Source of the DNA: JAUVXJ01 sp034411995
GTDB lineage: Bacteria; Chloroflexota; Anaerolineae; UBA7937; B3-Chlor
NCBI GenBank assembly: GCA_034411995.1
Contig: DAOUME010000026.1
Location: 682,001 to 746,000, forward strand
DNA: 64,000 bases
Reading direction: 5' to 3'
Part shown: positions 16,206 to 24,319 of the stretch, in pieces
Layout of the letters: each line of letters opens with the position of its first letter
Numbering within the stretch: the first letter of the stretch is position 1
The notes under the pieces: generated by a model
Seen by the model: only the letters and a program-made list of their open reading frames with translations
Database searches by the model: none
Told to the model about the DNA's origin: nothing
Position numbers and translations under genes: made by a program

Positions 16206-17363
16206 CTACACGTAGATACGCTCCGGAACGAAGATATACCCTTCCATGATCCTGCGTGCCGTCCTGCCGACCGATGCCCGGCGCAAGATGAGCCCGGAGT
16301 CGCTAACCTCCACCTTTGCTTCCACGTCGATCACGCCCGAGGGGTGTCCGATGCGCACCACGTGCCCCGCGCGCGATCGCCCCGAAACCTCCTGTACGAT
16401 GGTGCCTGGAATCATCGCCGCGGCCCCCGTACACACCGTACCGGTGATGGGATACGTCTTGTGCATCTTGAGCATGAACAAGAGTCGGGAGATGAAATCC
16501 ACCTCACTCGACTTCACCGCCTCACCAGTACTGAAACTGGTGTACCCCTTCGCAGGTTCCACGAGAGCGATGAAGGGCACGTATGGACTCCGCTCAGCCG
16601 CTTCCCGCCATTCCCCAACCATACCTATGAGCTGAGCGGCGTGCCCGCGCACTCTCTCGATGGAGTCGAGGAGCCCGGCATCGGCGTCTATCTCTACCGG
16701 GGACTCGGTACCCTCCAAGCCCAGTCGCGACGCCCTGACGAAGACTACGGGATTGCCGGCGTCCACGATGGAGACCTCCACCTGACCCACACCTTCCACC
16801 TGGAGGACGTCTCTCACGTTCCCGGTGGGCAGTATGCGGCCAGTGACGGCGCCCGCGGTGTCCGAGAAGTCCAACCCGATTCTGGCGCCCGTGCCTGGCA
16901 CGCCAGCCACACTGTAGTCACCTTCCACCGCAGCCTTGCCCTCGCGCACCGGGACTTCGGCGACGATGATGCTCCTGGTATTGGTCTGGTGAATCCTCAC
17001 CGTCGTCGTTGGTTCCACAGCGTCTACGAGCCCTTCGTCGACGGCGAAAGGGCCTACCCCGGAAGAGATGTTGCCACAATTGCCGGCATAATCCACGAAC
17101 GGGCTGGTGATACTCACCTGGCCAAAGGTGTAGTCCACGTCTGCGTCCTCCCGGCTCGCAGGGCCGATGATGGCTAGCTTGCTGGTCAGCGCGTCCGCGC
17201 CACCGATGCCGTCGATCTGCCTCACGTCGGGGCTCCCGTACATGGCGAGTATGACCCGGTCTCGTAATGCCGGATCCTCAGGTAGCTCGTTTCTCATTAC
17301 GTAGAGCCCTCTACTGGTGCCCCCCCGCATCAAGACGCAGCGTATTCTGCGCTGTTCTTCCAT
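16206..17363 (-). CDS. PrpF-family cis-trans/Delta isomerase (methylitaconate or methylaconitate type)
   Basis: 385 residues, diaminopimelate-epimerase-like double hot-dog fold. The family marks are visible: M-R-G-G-T-S-R-G-L at residues 12-20, D-A-L-T-S-K-L-A-I-I with the catalytic Lys near residue 62, Y-A-G-N-C-G-N-I-S near residue 92 with the active-site Cys, and G-T-V-C-T-G-A-A near residue 309. Known members are 2-methylaconitate isomerase (PrpF) and 3-methylitaconate Delta-isomerase of nicotinate fermenters. Directly upstream lie LeuC/LeuD-like subunits, the same partnership as the isomerase plus dimethylmaleate hydratase in that pathway. The SD AAGGAGAC is well spaced. Confidence 0.88.
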   Translation of the reverse strand: MEEQRRIRCVLMRGGTSRGLYVMRNELPEDPALRDRVILAMYGSPDVRQIDGIGGADALTSKLAIIGPASREDADVDYTFGQVSITSPFVDYAGNCGNISSGVGPFAVDEGLVDAVEPTTTVRIHQTNTRSIIVAEVPVREGKAAVEGDYSVAGVPGTGARIGLDFSDTAGAVTGRILPTGNVRDVLQVEGVGQVEVSIVDAGNPVVFVRASRLGLEGTESPVEIDADAGLLDSIERVRGHAAQLIGMVGEWREAAERSPYVPFIALVEPAKGYTSFSTGEAVKSSEVDFISRLLFMLKMHKTYPITGTVCTGAAAMIPGTIVQEVSGRSRAGHVVRIGHPSGVIDVEAKVEVSDSGLILRRASVGRTARRIMEGYIFVPERIYV

Positions 17364-17381
17364 GGTCGATGTCTCCTTAAG

Positions 17382-17891
17382 CTAACCAGCGTGCCCTTCG
17401 GCCAAGCGCTTTCGCACGTAGGCGGCCAGATCTCCAGCAGCCAGTATGTCAGCCAGGAAAGGCTGCATAGGCTGAAACTCAAACACCAGTCCCTTGGTCA
17501 GATCCTCGATCTTTCCCACCTCGGGGTCCAGGGAGACCTCGTCACCCTCGTCGACGCTGCTCACCGCACCGGGGCACTCTATCGGCAGCAGCCCCTGGTT
17601 GATGCAGTTCCTGAAGAAGATGCGCGCGAAAGAGCTGGCCACGATGCAAGACACACCCAACGCCTTCAGGGCGACCACCGCATGCTCGCGGGAGCTGCCA
17701 CAGCCGAAATTCTCACCGGCGAAGAGTATGTCACCCTCAGCAAAGCCCTGGGCCAGTTCGGGGTACGCGCCCTCGAAGCAGTGACTCCCCAGCTCCTCTG
17801 GGTCCGTGAGACCGAGGTACCTCCCAGCAACGATCTGGTCGGTGTCCACATTGTCTCCCATCTTCCAGGCCTGGCCCTGGAGCGCTTTCAA
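17382..17891 (-). CDS. LeuD-like small subunit of an aconitase-family hydratase
   Basis: 169 residues, the size of stand-alone small subunits of isopropylmalate, homoaconitate and dimethylmaleate hydratases. D-N-V-D-T-D-Q-I near residue 13 and the swivelling-domain motif G-E-N-F-G-C-G-S-S-R-E-H near residue 58 are intact. A TTG start at 17891 is supported by AGGAGGT seven bases upstream and overlaps the stop of the large subunit gene by four bases. There are no leuA or leuB genes here, so leucine synthesis is unlikely. The substrate loop (A-G-R-Y-L-G-L-T) differs from the usual leucine enzyme loop as far as I can judge. Confidence 0.88.
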   Translation of the reverse strand: MKALQGQAWKMGDNVDTDQIVAGRYLGLTDPEELGSHCFEGAYPELAQGFAEGDILFAGENFGCGSSREHAVVALKALGVSCIVASSFARIFFRNCINQGLLPIECPGAVSSVDEGDEVSLDPEVGKIEDLTKGLVFEFQPMQPFLADILAAGDLAAYVRKRLAEGHAG

Positions 17892-19159
17892 CCTGCCACC
17901 TCCTCGGGATCAGCCAACCGGCCAACGACAGCAGAGGCCGCGGCCACAGCGGGCGAAGCGAGATACACCTCACTCTCGGGGTGTCCCATGCGCCCTACGA
18001 AGTTGCGGTTAGTGGTGGAGACGGCCCTTTCGCCTGCCGCCAGGAGACCCATGTGCCCGCCGAAGCAGGGTCCGCAGGTCGGGGTGCTCACCGCGCCGCC
18101 TGCCTCGATGAAGACCTCCAGCAGACCTTCTTTCAGCGCCTGGACATAGGTCTTCTGCGTAGCGGGGATGACGATCAGGCGCACCCCTCTCGCCACCGTT
18201 CTGCCGCGCAGAATCTCCGCCGCCACCCGCAGGTCCTCGATCCGCCCATTGGTACAGGAGCCGATGATGGCGGCGTCTATCTCGATCTCGACTCCCTCCT
18301 GCACCGGCCTGACGTTGTCGGGAGAGAAGGGGAAGGCCACCTGAGGCTGAAGCCCCTGGCAGTCGAACTCCAACGTGGCTGCATAACGCGCATCGGGATC
18401 GCTGCACAGAGCTTCGTACGACTGCGAGGTCCTGCCCCGCAGGTACTTCGCCGTCTGGTCATCGGGGGCGATGAGGCCGTTCTTGGCCCCCCCTTCCACA
18501 GCCATGTTGCACATGGTGAAGCGGTCACTCATGCCCAGACTCTCTATCACCGGACCGCAGAACTCCAGCGCTTTGTAGATCGCGCCCGAAACGCCAAGCC
18601 TGCCCAGAGTGTGCAAGATCAGGTCCTTGCCCGACGTCCACCTGCTGAGCTCGCCCCGGTAGTACAGACGGAACGACTCGGGAACCCTGAGCCAGGTCTC
18701 CCCCAGGGCCATGGCCGCGGCGATGTCGGTGCTGCCCATGCCCGTGGCGAAAGCGCCCAGCGCCCCGTACGTCGTCGTATGCGAATCAGCGCCGACGATC
18801 ACCGATCCAGGGAGAACCAGACCTTCCTCCGGGAGCAGGGCATGGCAGATGCCCGACTGCCCACACCCCGGTTCGAAGTAGTGCAACAGCTCATGCTGGC
18901 GAGCGAAGTCGCGCACCATCTTGATCCGCTCAGCCGCCGTGATGCTCGACGCGGGGGCGAAGTGATCGCTGACCGCCACCACTTTCGCTCGATCAAACAC
19001 AGTGGGTGCACCCATGCGCTCGAACTCGAGGATGCTCAGAGGCAAGGTCACATCGTGGCCCATCACCAGATCGACCTTGACCCTCACTACGTCGCCGGCC
19101 TGAATACTCTCGCGTCCAGACGCCCTTGCCAGGATCTTCTCGGTGATGGTCAAGCCCAC
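17888..19159 (-). CDS. LeuC-like large subunit of an aconitase-family hydratase
   Basis: About 423 residues from a GTG at 19159 (GAAGGAG nine bases upstream); this is the short, archaeal-type LeuC/HacA/DmdA size. The [4Fe-4S] ligands are the Cys in G-S-C-T-N-G-R near residue 290 and the two in T-C-G-P-C-F-G-G near residue 350. A-D-S-H-T-T-T-Y-G-A is the active-site loop. With the small subunit it should add or remove water across a dicarboxylate double bond. It is the first gene of the seven-gene minus operon and lies 120 bases downstream of a consensus promoter. Confidence 0.9.
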   Translation of the reverse strand: MGLTITEKILARASGRESIQAGDVVRVKVDLVMGHDVTLPLSILEFERMGAPTVFDRAKVVAVSDHFAPASSITAAERIKMVRDFARQHELLHYFEPGCGQSGICHALLPEEGLVLPGSVIVGADSHTTTYGALGAFATGMGSTDIAAAMALGETWLRVPESFRLYYRGELSRWTSGKDLILHTLGRLGVSGAIYKALEFCGPVIESLGMSDRFTMCNMAVEGGAKNGLIAPDDQTAKYLRGRTSQSYEALCSDPDARYAATLEFDCQGLQPQVAFPFSPDNVRPVQEGVEIEIDAAIIGSCTNGRIEDLRVAAEILRGRTVARGVRLIVIPATQKTYVQALKEGLLEVFIEAGGAVSTPTCGPCFGGHMGLLAAGERAVSTTNRNFVGRMGHPESEVYLASPAVAAASAVVGRLADPEEVAG

Positions 19160-19285
19160 GGAGAACGCTCCTTCTTTCCGCCTAGCGCGATCAGAGGCTC
19201 TTCCTGCCGAATCCAGGCCCTTCGAGGATATGGCTGCTCGCCTCGCACGCCCTCTTGGGACTACCCTCTGGGCCCCGATTTTCAA

Positions 19286-19313
19286 TTATACTCCCTTCCC
19301 TGTGCTTGTCAAG
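19286..19313 (-). promoter_or_regulatory. Consensus sigma-70 promoter of the LeuC-to-HMGL operon
   Basis: Perfect TTGACA (19313-19308), 16-bp spacer, perfect TATAAT (19291-19286). It gives a leader of about 120 bases to the GTG at 19159. The facing promoter for the plus-strand catabolic run lies only 110 bases away. Confidence 0.88.
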
Positions 19314-19421
19314 CCCTTGTTGTTCTATGCGGGACATAATTACAATTAGCGAGAACTAGCCCCCTCCGAAGCTGACTTGTTTAATCAATGGAGACAGAGT
19401 TGTACAATGGACAAACAAAGC

Positions 19422-19450
19422 TTGACATTGTTGAGAGGTTATAGTATAAT
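19422..19450 (+). promoter_or_regulatory. Consensus sigma-70 promoter of the nucleobase-catabolism run
   Basis: Perfect TTGACA (19422-19427), 17-bp spacer, perfect TATAAT (19445-19450). An 8-bp palindrome TTGTACAA sits just upstream at 19400-19407 and could be part of an operator; the IclR gene two genes downstream is the obvious candidate regulator (inference). Confidence 0.88.
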
Positions 19451-19680
19451 CTAGCCAGATCGCACCATGACAGCTCAGGGCCAAACTCAGACCAGCGGAC
19501 CCTCAGGGAACGACTTCTCCTCGCGGAGACGGCGCCCCACCGATAGTGCCCTGTCTTGCCCGAGACCGGTGGCCTCACCCCCATCCCTTGCAGCTGACGC
19601 CGCTTTCACGGTCTCTGCTTTGTGGGGAACAACGCTCGGCCTGTGGGTCCCAACAGATCTCACCGGAGGCGTTTCAGCTC
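19451..19680 (+). other. Long leader of the carbamoyltransferase gene
   Basis: About 225 bases lie between the predicted start of transcription (near 19457) and the ATG at 19681. I recognise no named riboswitch and see no T-rich terminator. An ATG at 19467 opens a 77-codon frame of low-complexity Ser/Pro/Arg character with no SD, which I take as non-coding. GGAGG at 19665-19669 is the SD of the downstream gene. Confidence 0.5.
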
Positions 19681-20724
19681 ATGAAGACCGACTCTCTTAA
19701 AGGCAGAGACTTCCTGACCACAGGCGATTTCAACCGCGAGGAGATCGAGACCATTCTCGACATCGCCCTCGACTTGAAGAGAAGGTTTGCCATCCGCGAG
19801 CCTCATCGGCTCCTGCCAGACATGACGTTGTTCATGATCTTCTACGGCATGTCCTTGCGCACCAGGAACAGCTTCGAGGCCGGCATGACCCAGCTAGGTG
19901 GGCACGCTCACTATCTGTCGCCCGGCGAGATCTATACCCCCGCCCTGGACAATGACGTGCGAGAGTACAGAACAGAGAGCGTGGCCGACGTATCGCGCGT
20001 GCTCAGCAGGATGGGTCACGGTATTGCCATCCGCTGTTTTGGCCAAGCGGTCAACTGGGTCTACGGAGCAGGCCAGAAGGTCCTGGAAGGCTTTGCCAAA
20101 TGGTCAGACATCCCCGTGATCAACATGGAGTCGGACGTATACCACCCATGCCAGGGGATGGCGGACATCCTGACCATGAAGGAGAAACTTGGTCCACTGG
20201 AGGGAAAGAAGTTCGTCCTGAGCTGGGCCTACTCGCCACGCTCGCAGAAGCCGCTCAGTGTGGCACACAGTGCATCGTTGCTCACCAGCCTCATGGGGAT
20301 GAACTTGACCCTGGCCTATCCAGAGGGGTTCGACCTCGACCCTGCCGTCATGGACAGGGTGCGAGCCAATGCGGAAAGATATGGCGGCTCCATCGAAATC
20401 GTCCACGATATGAAGAAAGCCGCTCGAGGAGCGGACATCATCTATGCCAAGAACTGGACCTGCCGCCACTTCTTCCCTCCGGAGACGGATGCTCCCAGGC
20501 CCGAGGAGGCTCAGAAGCTTTTCGAGGCCAGCCGTCACTGGATCTGCGACGAAAAAACGATGGCGTTGGCCAACAAGAACGCCTTCTACATGCACTGCCT
20601 CCCAGCGGACCGGGATTTCGAGGTCACCAGCGCAGTGATGGATGGGCCACAGTCAATCGTCTTCGATCAGGCCGAGAATCGTTTGCACGCACAGAAAGCC
20701 GTCATGGCCCTCACCATGGGCTAG
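19681..20724 (+). CDS. ygeW: YgeW-type carbamoyltransferase
   Basis: 347 residues of the aspartate/ornithine carbamoyltransferase family. The carbamoyl-phosphate loop is S-L-R-T-R-N-S near residue 59, a variant of the usual S-T-R-T-R. H-P-C-Q-G-M-A-D and M-H-C-L-P-A-D are the other active-site segments. The stretch L-S-W-A-Y-S-P-R-S-Q-K-P-L-S-V and the region Y-P-E-G-F-D-L closely match my memory of Escherichia coli YgeW, an uncharacterised member encoded in a purine-catabolism cluster with hyuA, ssnA and xdhD. A likely role is phosphorolysis of a carbamoylated intermediate to carbamoyl phosphate (inference). No carbamate kinase is in this window. First gene behind a consensus promoter. Confidence 0.88.
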   Translation: MKTDSLKGRDFLTTGDFNREEIETILDIALDLKRRFAIREPHRLLPDMTLFMIFYGMSLRTRNSFEAGMTQLGGHAHYLSPGEIYTPALDNDVREYRTESVADVSRVLSRMGHGIAIRCFGQAVNWVYGAGQKVLEGFAKWSDIPVINMESDVYHPCQGMADILTMKEKLGPLEGKKFVLSWAYSPRSQKPLSVAHSASLLTSLMGMNLTLAYPEGFDLDPAVMDRVRANAERYGGSIEIVHDMKKAARGADIIYAKNWTCRHFFPPETDAPRPEEAQKLFEASRHWICDEKTMALANKNAFYMHCLPADRDFEVTSAVMDGPQSIVFDQAENRLHAQKAVMALTMG

Positions 20725-20766
20725 GCGGTACCGCCGAGCTTCGGCGAAAAAAGGGAGGTACGAGAC

Positions 20767-21528
20767 ATGCCAATCCAATCCGTGGACAGAGCGATAGCGA
20801 TTCTGAACGCCTTTGGTATTAACGAGGCTCAACTAGGAGTGACGGAGTTGAGTCACAGGCTGGGCCTGCACAAGAGCACGGTTCACCGCCTCCTTGCCTC
20901 TTTGGAGAAGGGAGGGCTGGTGGAGCGAGACCCTCGCAACCGCAAGTACAGTCTGGGCATCCGGCTGATCGAGCTGGCGGGGACGATGCTCAACAGTCGC
21001 AACGTCCCTCAAGTCGTGCGGCCGTATCTCCACTACATTGCGGATGCCGTTGAGGAGCTCACCTACCTGGCTTATCGGGTCGGCGACGAGGTACTCAACA
21101 TCGAGCAGGTGCCGGGTCCCCACCTGGTGCAGTCGGTGGGCTGGCAAGGCCGACGCACTCCTCTGCACTGCACTTCCGCAGGCAAGATCTTCATGGCCTA
21201 CATGCCGGAGAAGGAACTGGCCCGAGTGATCGACAAGGGACTACCTCGCCTCACGCCGAAGACCGTCACCGACCCAGCCGACCTGCGCTATCAGTTGGAG
21301 CGCGTGCGGGAACAGGGCTACGCCACGTCTTTCGAGGAACTGGAGGAGGGCACCAACGCCATCGCCGTGCCCATCACCAGCCCCGGTGACGATGTTGTCG
21401 CCGCCATCGGGGTAGTCGGGCCTTCCTATCGTTTCACGCCAGAGCGCTCGATGAGCCAACTGGACGTGATCAGAAGCGTGGCCCGAGAGGTCTCCCATAG
21501 ACTGGGTAACTCCCTCTTCAAGCCTTAG
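20767..21528 (+). CDS. IclR-family transcriptional regulator
   Basis: 253 residues. An N-terminal winged helix-turn-helix (residues 1-65, with L-G-L-H-K-S-T-V-H-R-L-L as the recognition helix) is joined to an IclR effector domain containing C-T-S-A-G-K-I-F-M-A-Y near residue 137 and the closing G-A/V-P-I block. IclR proteins bind small metabolites and control the catabolic operon they sit in. The gene is the second of the plus-strand run, 42 bases after ygeW, with SD GGGAGGT eight bases before ATG. It most likely acts at the divergent promoter region 19286-19450. Confidence 0.92.
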   Translation: MPIQSVDRAIAILNAFGINEAQLGVTELSHRLGLHKSTVHRLLASLEKGGLVERDPRNRKYSLGIRLIELAGTMLNSRNVPQVVRPYLHYIADAVEELTYLAYRVGDEVLNIEQVPGPHLVQSVGWQGRRTPLHCTSAGKIFMAYMPEKELARVIDKGLPRLTPKTVTDPADLRYQLERVREQGYATSFEELEEGTNAIAVPITSPGDDVVAAIGVVGPSYRFTPERSMSQLDVIRSVAREVSHRLGNSLFKP

Positions 21529-21621
21529 GCTGCCGCCGCTCCGGACGACGGGAGTTCGCTGGCTCGGGATCAGCTGGCTGGTTCGCCCTTCACCGAGAAG
21601 ACCAGGAAAGGAACCTGTGAA

Positions 21622-22902
21622 GTGCGGGTAGCAGGAAGATACGCCATCACGATGGGGTCCAAAGGCATCGTCACCGATCCCCTCATCGAAATAGAGGGCC
21701 CTCGCCTCAAGGGTATCCACAGTAAGCCAGGATCAGATGCGGATCTGTGGGTGGACGGCCTCATTTTGCCCGGCCTCATCAGCACCCACACCCACCTGCA
21801 TGGCCTGGTGGCCTATGGTCACCCGGTTCCGCCGCCCGCTGGATTCTGGCCGTTTCTCAAGGAATGGTGGTGGCCGTTGGTGGAGGACGTGCTCACGGCG
21901 GAGGACGTGGAAAGCCTTGCGGCCTACGCGGCGCTCCTGCACTTGAAAGCAGGGTACACCTGCTTCTGCGATGTGATGGAGGCACCCTACGCAGAATCGG
22001 GCTTCATGACCAGAGAAGCTCAGGCCATCGCAGCCACCGGCGCTCGCGCGCTGGTCTCGAACGAAGCCACCGAGCGCGCTGGTTCGGAGATCGCAGCGAA
22101 GCTGCTCGACGAGAACGCTGCCATTCTGAACCTCGAGGGCCGCGTGCAGGGGCTGATGAGTGTGCACACCACCTTCTCCTGTAGCGGAGACTACATCCGC
22201 CAGGCCAAGGACATCGCGCGCGAGAACGGCGCGCTCTTCCAGCTTCACCTCTCAGAGGGCACCTACCACGTCCAGGACACCCAAGAGCGCTTCGGGAAGA
22301 GGCCAGTTCCCTACCTGGATGACCTGGGAGTGCTGGATGAAATGACCATCGCCTCGCAGAGTGTACATCTCACAGAGGAAGAGATAGCCATCCTGGCCGA
22401 GAGAAAGGTCAGCGTCTCCCACAACCCCATCTCCAACATGGAGATCGGCACCGGGGTAGCGCCGGTGGCACAAATGCTGAAGAGCGGAGTAAACGTCACT
22501 CTGGGTGACGATGGCTTCGTCAGAGCTTTCGACCCCTTCGTCAACATGAGCACCACTTTCTTGTTGCACGCCTTGACCACAGGCGGCGGTGACGTGAGCG
22601 CGCAAGATGTCCTCTCCTTCTTGACCACTAACGCTGCCCATGCTCTGCGACTGGAGGCTGGCTCCATCGAGGAGGGGAACCTGGCAGACCTGGTGTTGTT
22701 GGAAGACAACTCACCCGCGCCTCTGCTGCCTGAGAACAGCATCTACCACACGGTCCTGGGCGCCGCCTCAGGGGACGTGAGGGCGGTCATTGTGGACGGC
22801 CAGGTGGTCATCGACCAGGGCGTTGCTCAGTTGGTGGATGAGGAACAACTCAAAGGCAGAGCGATGCAAACCACCCGCAAACTCTGGAACAGGAACACAT
22901 AG
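21622..22902 (+). CDS. SsnA-like amidohydrolase / deaminase
   Basis: 426 residues, amidohydrolase superfamily (guanine-deaminase / chlorohydrolase branch). Metal ligands: S-T-H-T-H-L-H near residue 55, Q-L-H-L-S-E near residue 210, S-V-H-L near residue 250 and the Asp in L-G-D-D-G near residue 295. The F-W-P-F-L-K-E-W-W-W-P-L segment resembles the SsnA group found with ygfK and xdhD in purine-degradation clusters. The likely reaction is hydrolysis of an amino group or cyclic amide on a purine-derived ring. A GTG start at 21622 is supported by GGAAAGGAA eight bases upstream. It precedes preT by 30 bases. Confidence 0.82.
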   Translation: MRVAGRYAITMGSKGIVTDPLIEIEGPRLKGIHSKPGSDADLWVDGLILPGLISTHTHLHGLVAYGHPVPPPAGFWPFLKEWWWPLVEDVLTAEDVESLAAYAALLHLKAGYTCFCDVMEAPYAESGFMTREAQAIAATGARALVSNEATERAGSEIAAKLLDENAAILNLEGRVQGLMSVHTTFSCSGDYIRQAKDIARENGALFQLHLSEGTYHVQDTQERFGKRPVPYLDDLGVLDEMTIASQSVHLTEEEIAILAERKVSVSHNPISNMEIGTGVAPVAQMLKSGVNVTLGDDGFVRAFDPFVNMSTTFLLHALTTGGGDVSAQDVLSFLTTNAAHALRLEAGSIEEGNLADLVLLEDNSPAPLLPENSIYHTVLGAASGDVRAVIVDGQVVIDQGVAQLVDEEQLKGRAMQTTRKLWNRNT

Positions 22903-22932
22903 ATCCACGGCGTAGGCAAGGAGATTTCAGGT

Positions 22933-24306
22933 ATGAGTGGAAGGACCAATGCCGCACGACTCTCTCCAGAGGAGAGGCTGAGGAGCTTCGAGGAGATAGA
23001 GAAGACCCTGACGCCTGTACAGGCCACCATCGAGGCCTCCCGCTGTTTGATGTGCGAGGACCCGCCTTGCAGCAAAGGGTGTCCAGCAGGAATAGATATT
23101 CGCGGCTTTATCCGCAAGATCAGATTCAATAATCTCTGGGGCGGAGTCAGGGTGCTGCGAGAGGCGAACATCTTCTCAGGCGTCTGTGGTAGAGTGTGCC
23201 CTACCGACGCGCTGTGCGAAGAGCAATGTCGAAGTCAGGTGCTGACAGAGCCGATCAACATCGGCGCCTTGCAGAGGTACCTCACCGAGTTCGAGGCGCA
23301 GCGAGGAGCCAGAACCAGAGTTGTCGCCGAGAGGCTCTCCCACAGAGTGGCCGTCGTCGGTGGCGGACCAGCCGGGCTCGCTGCCGCCCATGAACTCGCC
23401 CTGCTAGGATACCCGGTCACCGTCTTCGAGGCATCATCCCAGTTGGGCGGGGCGATGACCTCTGCCATCCCCCCCTTCAAGCTCCCCAACAGCGTCGTCG
23501 ACACAGAAATAGAGCTCATCAGGAAGCTGGGCGTCGAGTTCAAGCTCAACACCGGTCTGAGCGAAGACTTGACCATCGATGATCTCTTTCAGGAGGGGTA
23601 CGAAGCCATCTTCATAGCCGTTGGCCTCCAGAAGCCTTTTGGACTGGGCGTGGAGGGCGAAAACCTCGAGGGCGTCTATTCCGCTCTGGACGTACTGGCA
23701 GAGGCCAACGGACGGCCAGGCGCAAAGCTGGTCAAGATCGGCAAGAGGGTCGTGGTCGTGGGCGGTGGAAGCGTGGCCGTGAACATCGCTTGCTCTGCCC
23801 TGAGAATGGGCGCCCAGAGGGCGACGCTCGTCTGCCTCGAGGCACCAGATGAGATGCCTGCCATTGCCGAGGACGTGCAGATGGCCTGGGAGGAAGGGAT
23901 CGAGTTCGTGACCAGGATCAGGCCTGCCAGGTTCCTCCACAACGGAAAGGGAGGCGTGGCCGCATTGGAGGGCGTGCGCATCGAGTGGAAAGAGCCAGGA
24001 AGATTCGTCCCGGAGAACGCCATAGATGTGAAGGGCTCTGCCTTGACCTTGCCTTGCGACACGGCCGTCGTGGCCATCGGGCAAGGCCCCGACGACAACG
24101 CCATCAAGCAGTTCCAGAGCCTCAAGACCAACGTCAGGGGCTACCTGCTAGTGGACCAGGACACTCTGATGACCTCGCGTCCCGGGGTATTCGCCGGTGG
24201 AGACGTGCTCCACAACCCCGTCTCCCGCACCGTGGTCCAGGCGGTGGCGTACGGAAAGCGAGCGGCCCACTCCATGGACGACTACCTGAGCAAGGCCAAT
24301 CAGTAG
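22933..24306 (+). CDS. preT: PreT-type NAD(P)H-dependent FAD/Fe-S oxidoreductase subunit
   Basis: 457 residues. The N-terminal helical domain carries two [4Fe-4S] clusters: C38, C41, C46, C50 and C85, C89, C95, C99. An FAD-binding G-G-G-P-A-G-L follows near residue 143, an NAD(P)-binding V-G-G-G-S-V-A near residue 274, and the closing FAD motif G-V-F-A-G-G-D near residue 420. The protein is the glutamate-synthase-small-subunit fold that feeds electrons to PreA in the bacterial dihydropyrimidine dehydrogenase. AegA and the YgfK C-terminus of purine clusters share this fold. preA follows after 13 bases. Start ATG 22933 with SD AAGGAG nine bases upstream. Confidence 0.9.
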   Translation: MSGRTNAARLSPEERLRSFEEIEKTLTPVQATIEASRCLMCEDPPCSKGCPAGIDIRGFIRKIRFNNLWGGVRVLREANIFSGVCGRVCPTDALCEEQCRSQVLTEPINIGALQRYLTEFEAQRGARTRVVAERLSHRVAVVGGGPAGLAAAHELALLGYPVTVFEASSQLGGAMTSAIPPFKLPNSVVDTEIELIRKLGVEFKLNTGLSEDLTIDDLFQEGYEAIFIAVGLQKPFGLGVEGENLEGVYSALDVLAEANGRPGAKLVKIGKRVVVVGGGSVAVNIACSALRMGAQRATLVCLEAPDEMPAIAEDVQMAWEEGIEFVTRIRPARFLHNGKGGVAALEGVRIEWKEPGRFVPENAIDVKGSALTLPCDTAVVAIGQGPDDNAIKQFQSLKTNVRGYLLVDQDTLMTSRPGVFAGGDVLHNPVSRTVVQAVAYGKRAAHSMDDYLSKANQ

Positions 24307-24319
24307 AGGGAGTACGAGA

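Noticed and set aside
17382..19159. Leucine biosynthesis (leuCD) as the role of the hydratase
   Set aside because: No leuA or leuB; neighbours are PrpF-like, CoA ligase and lyase genes, so a catabolic role fits better.
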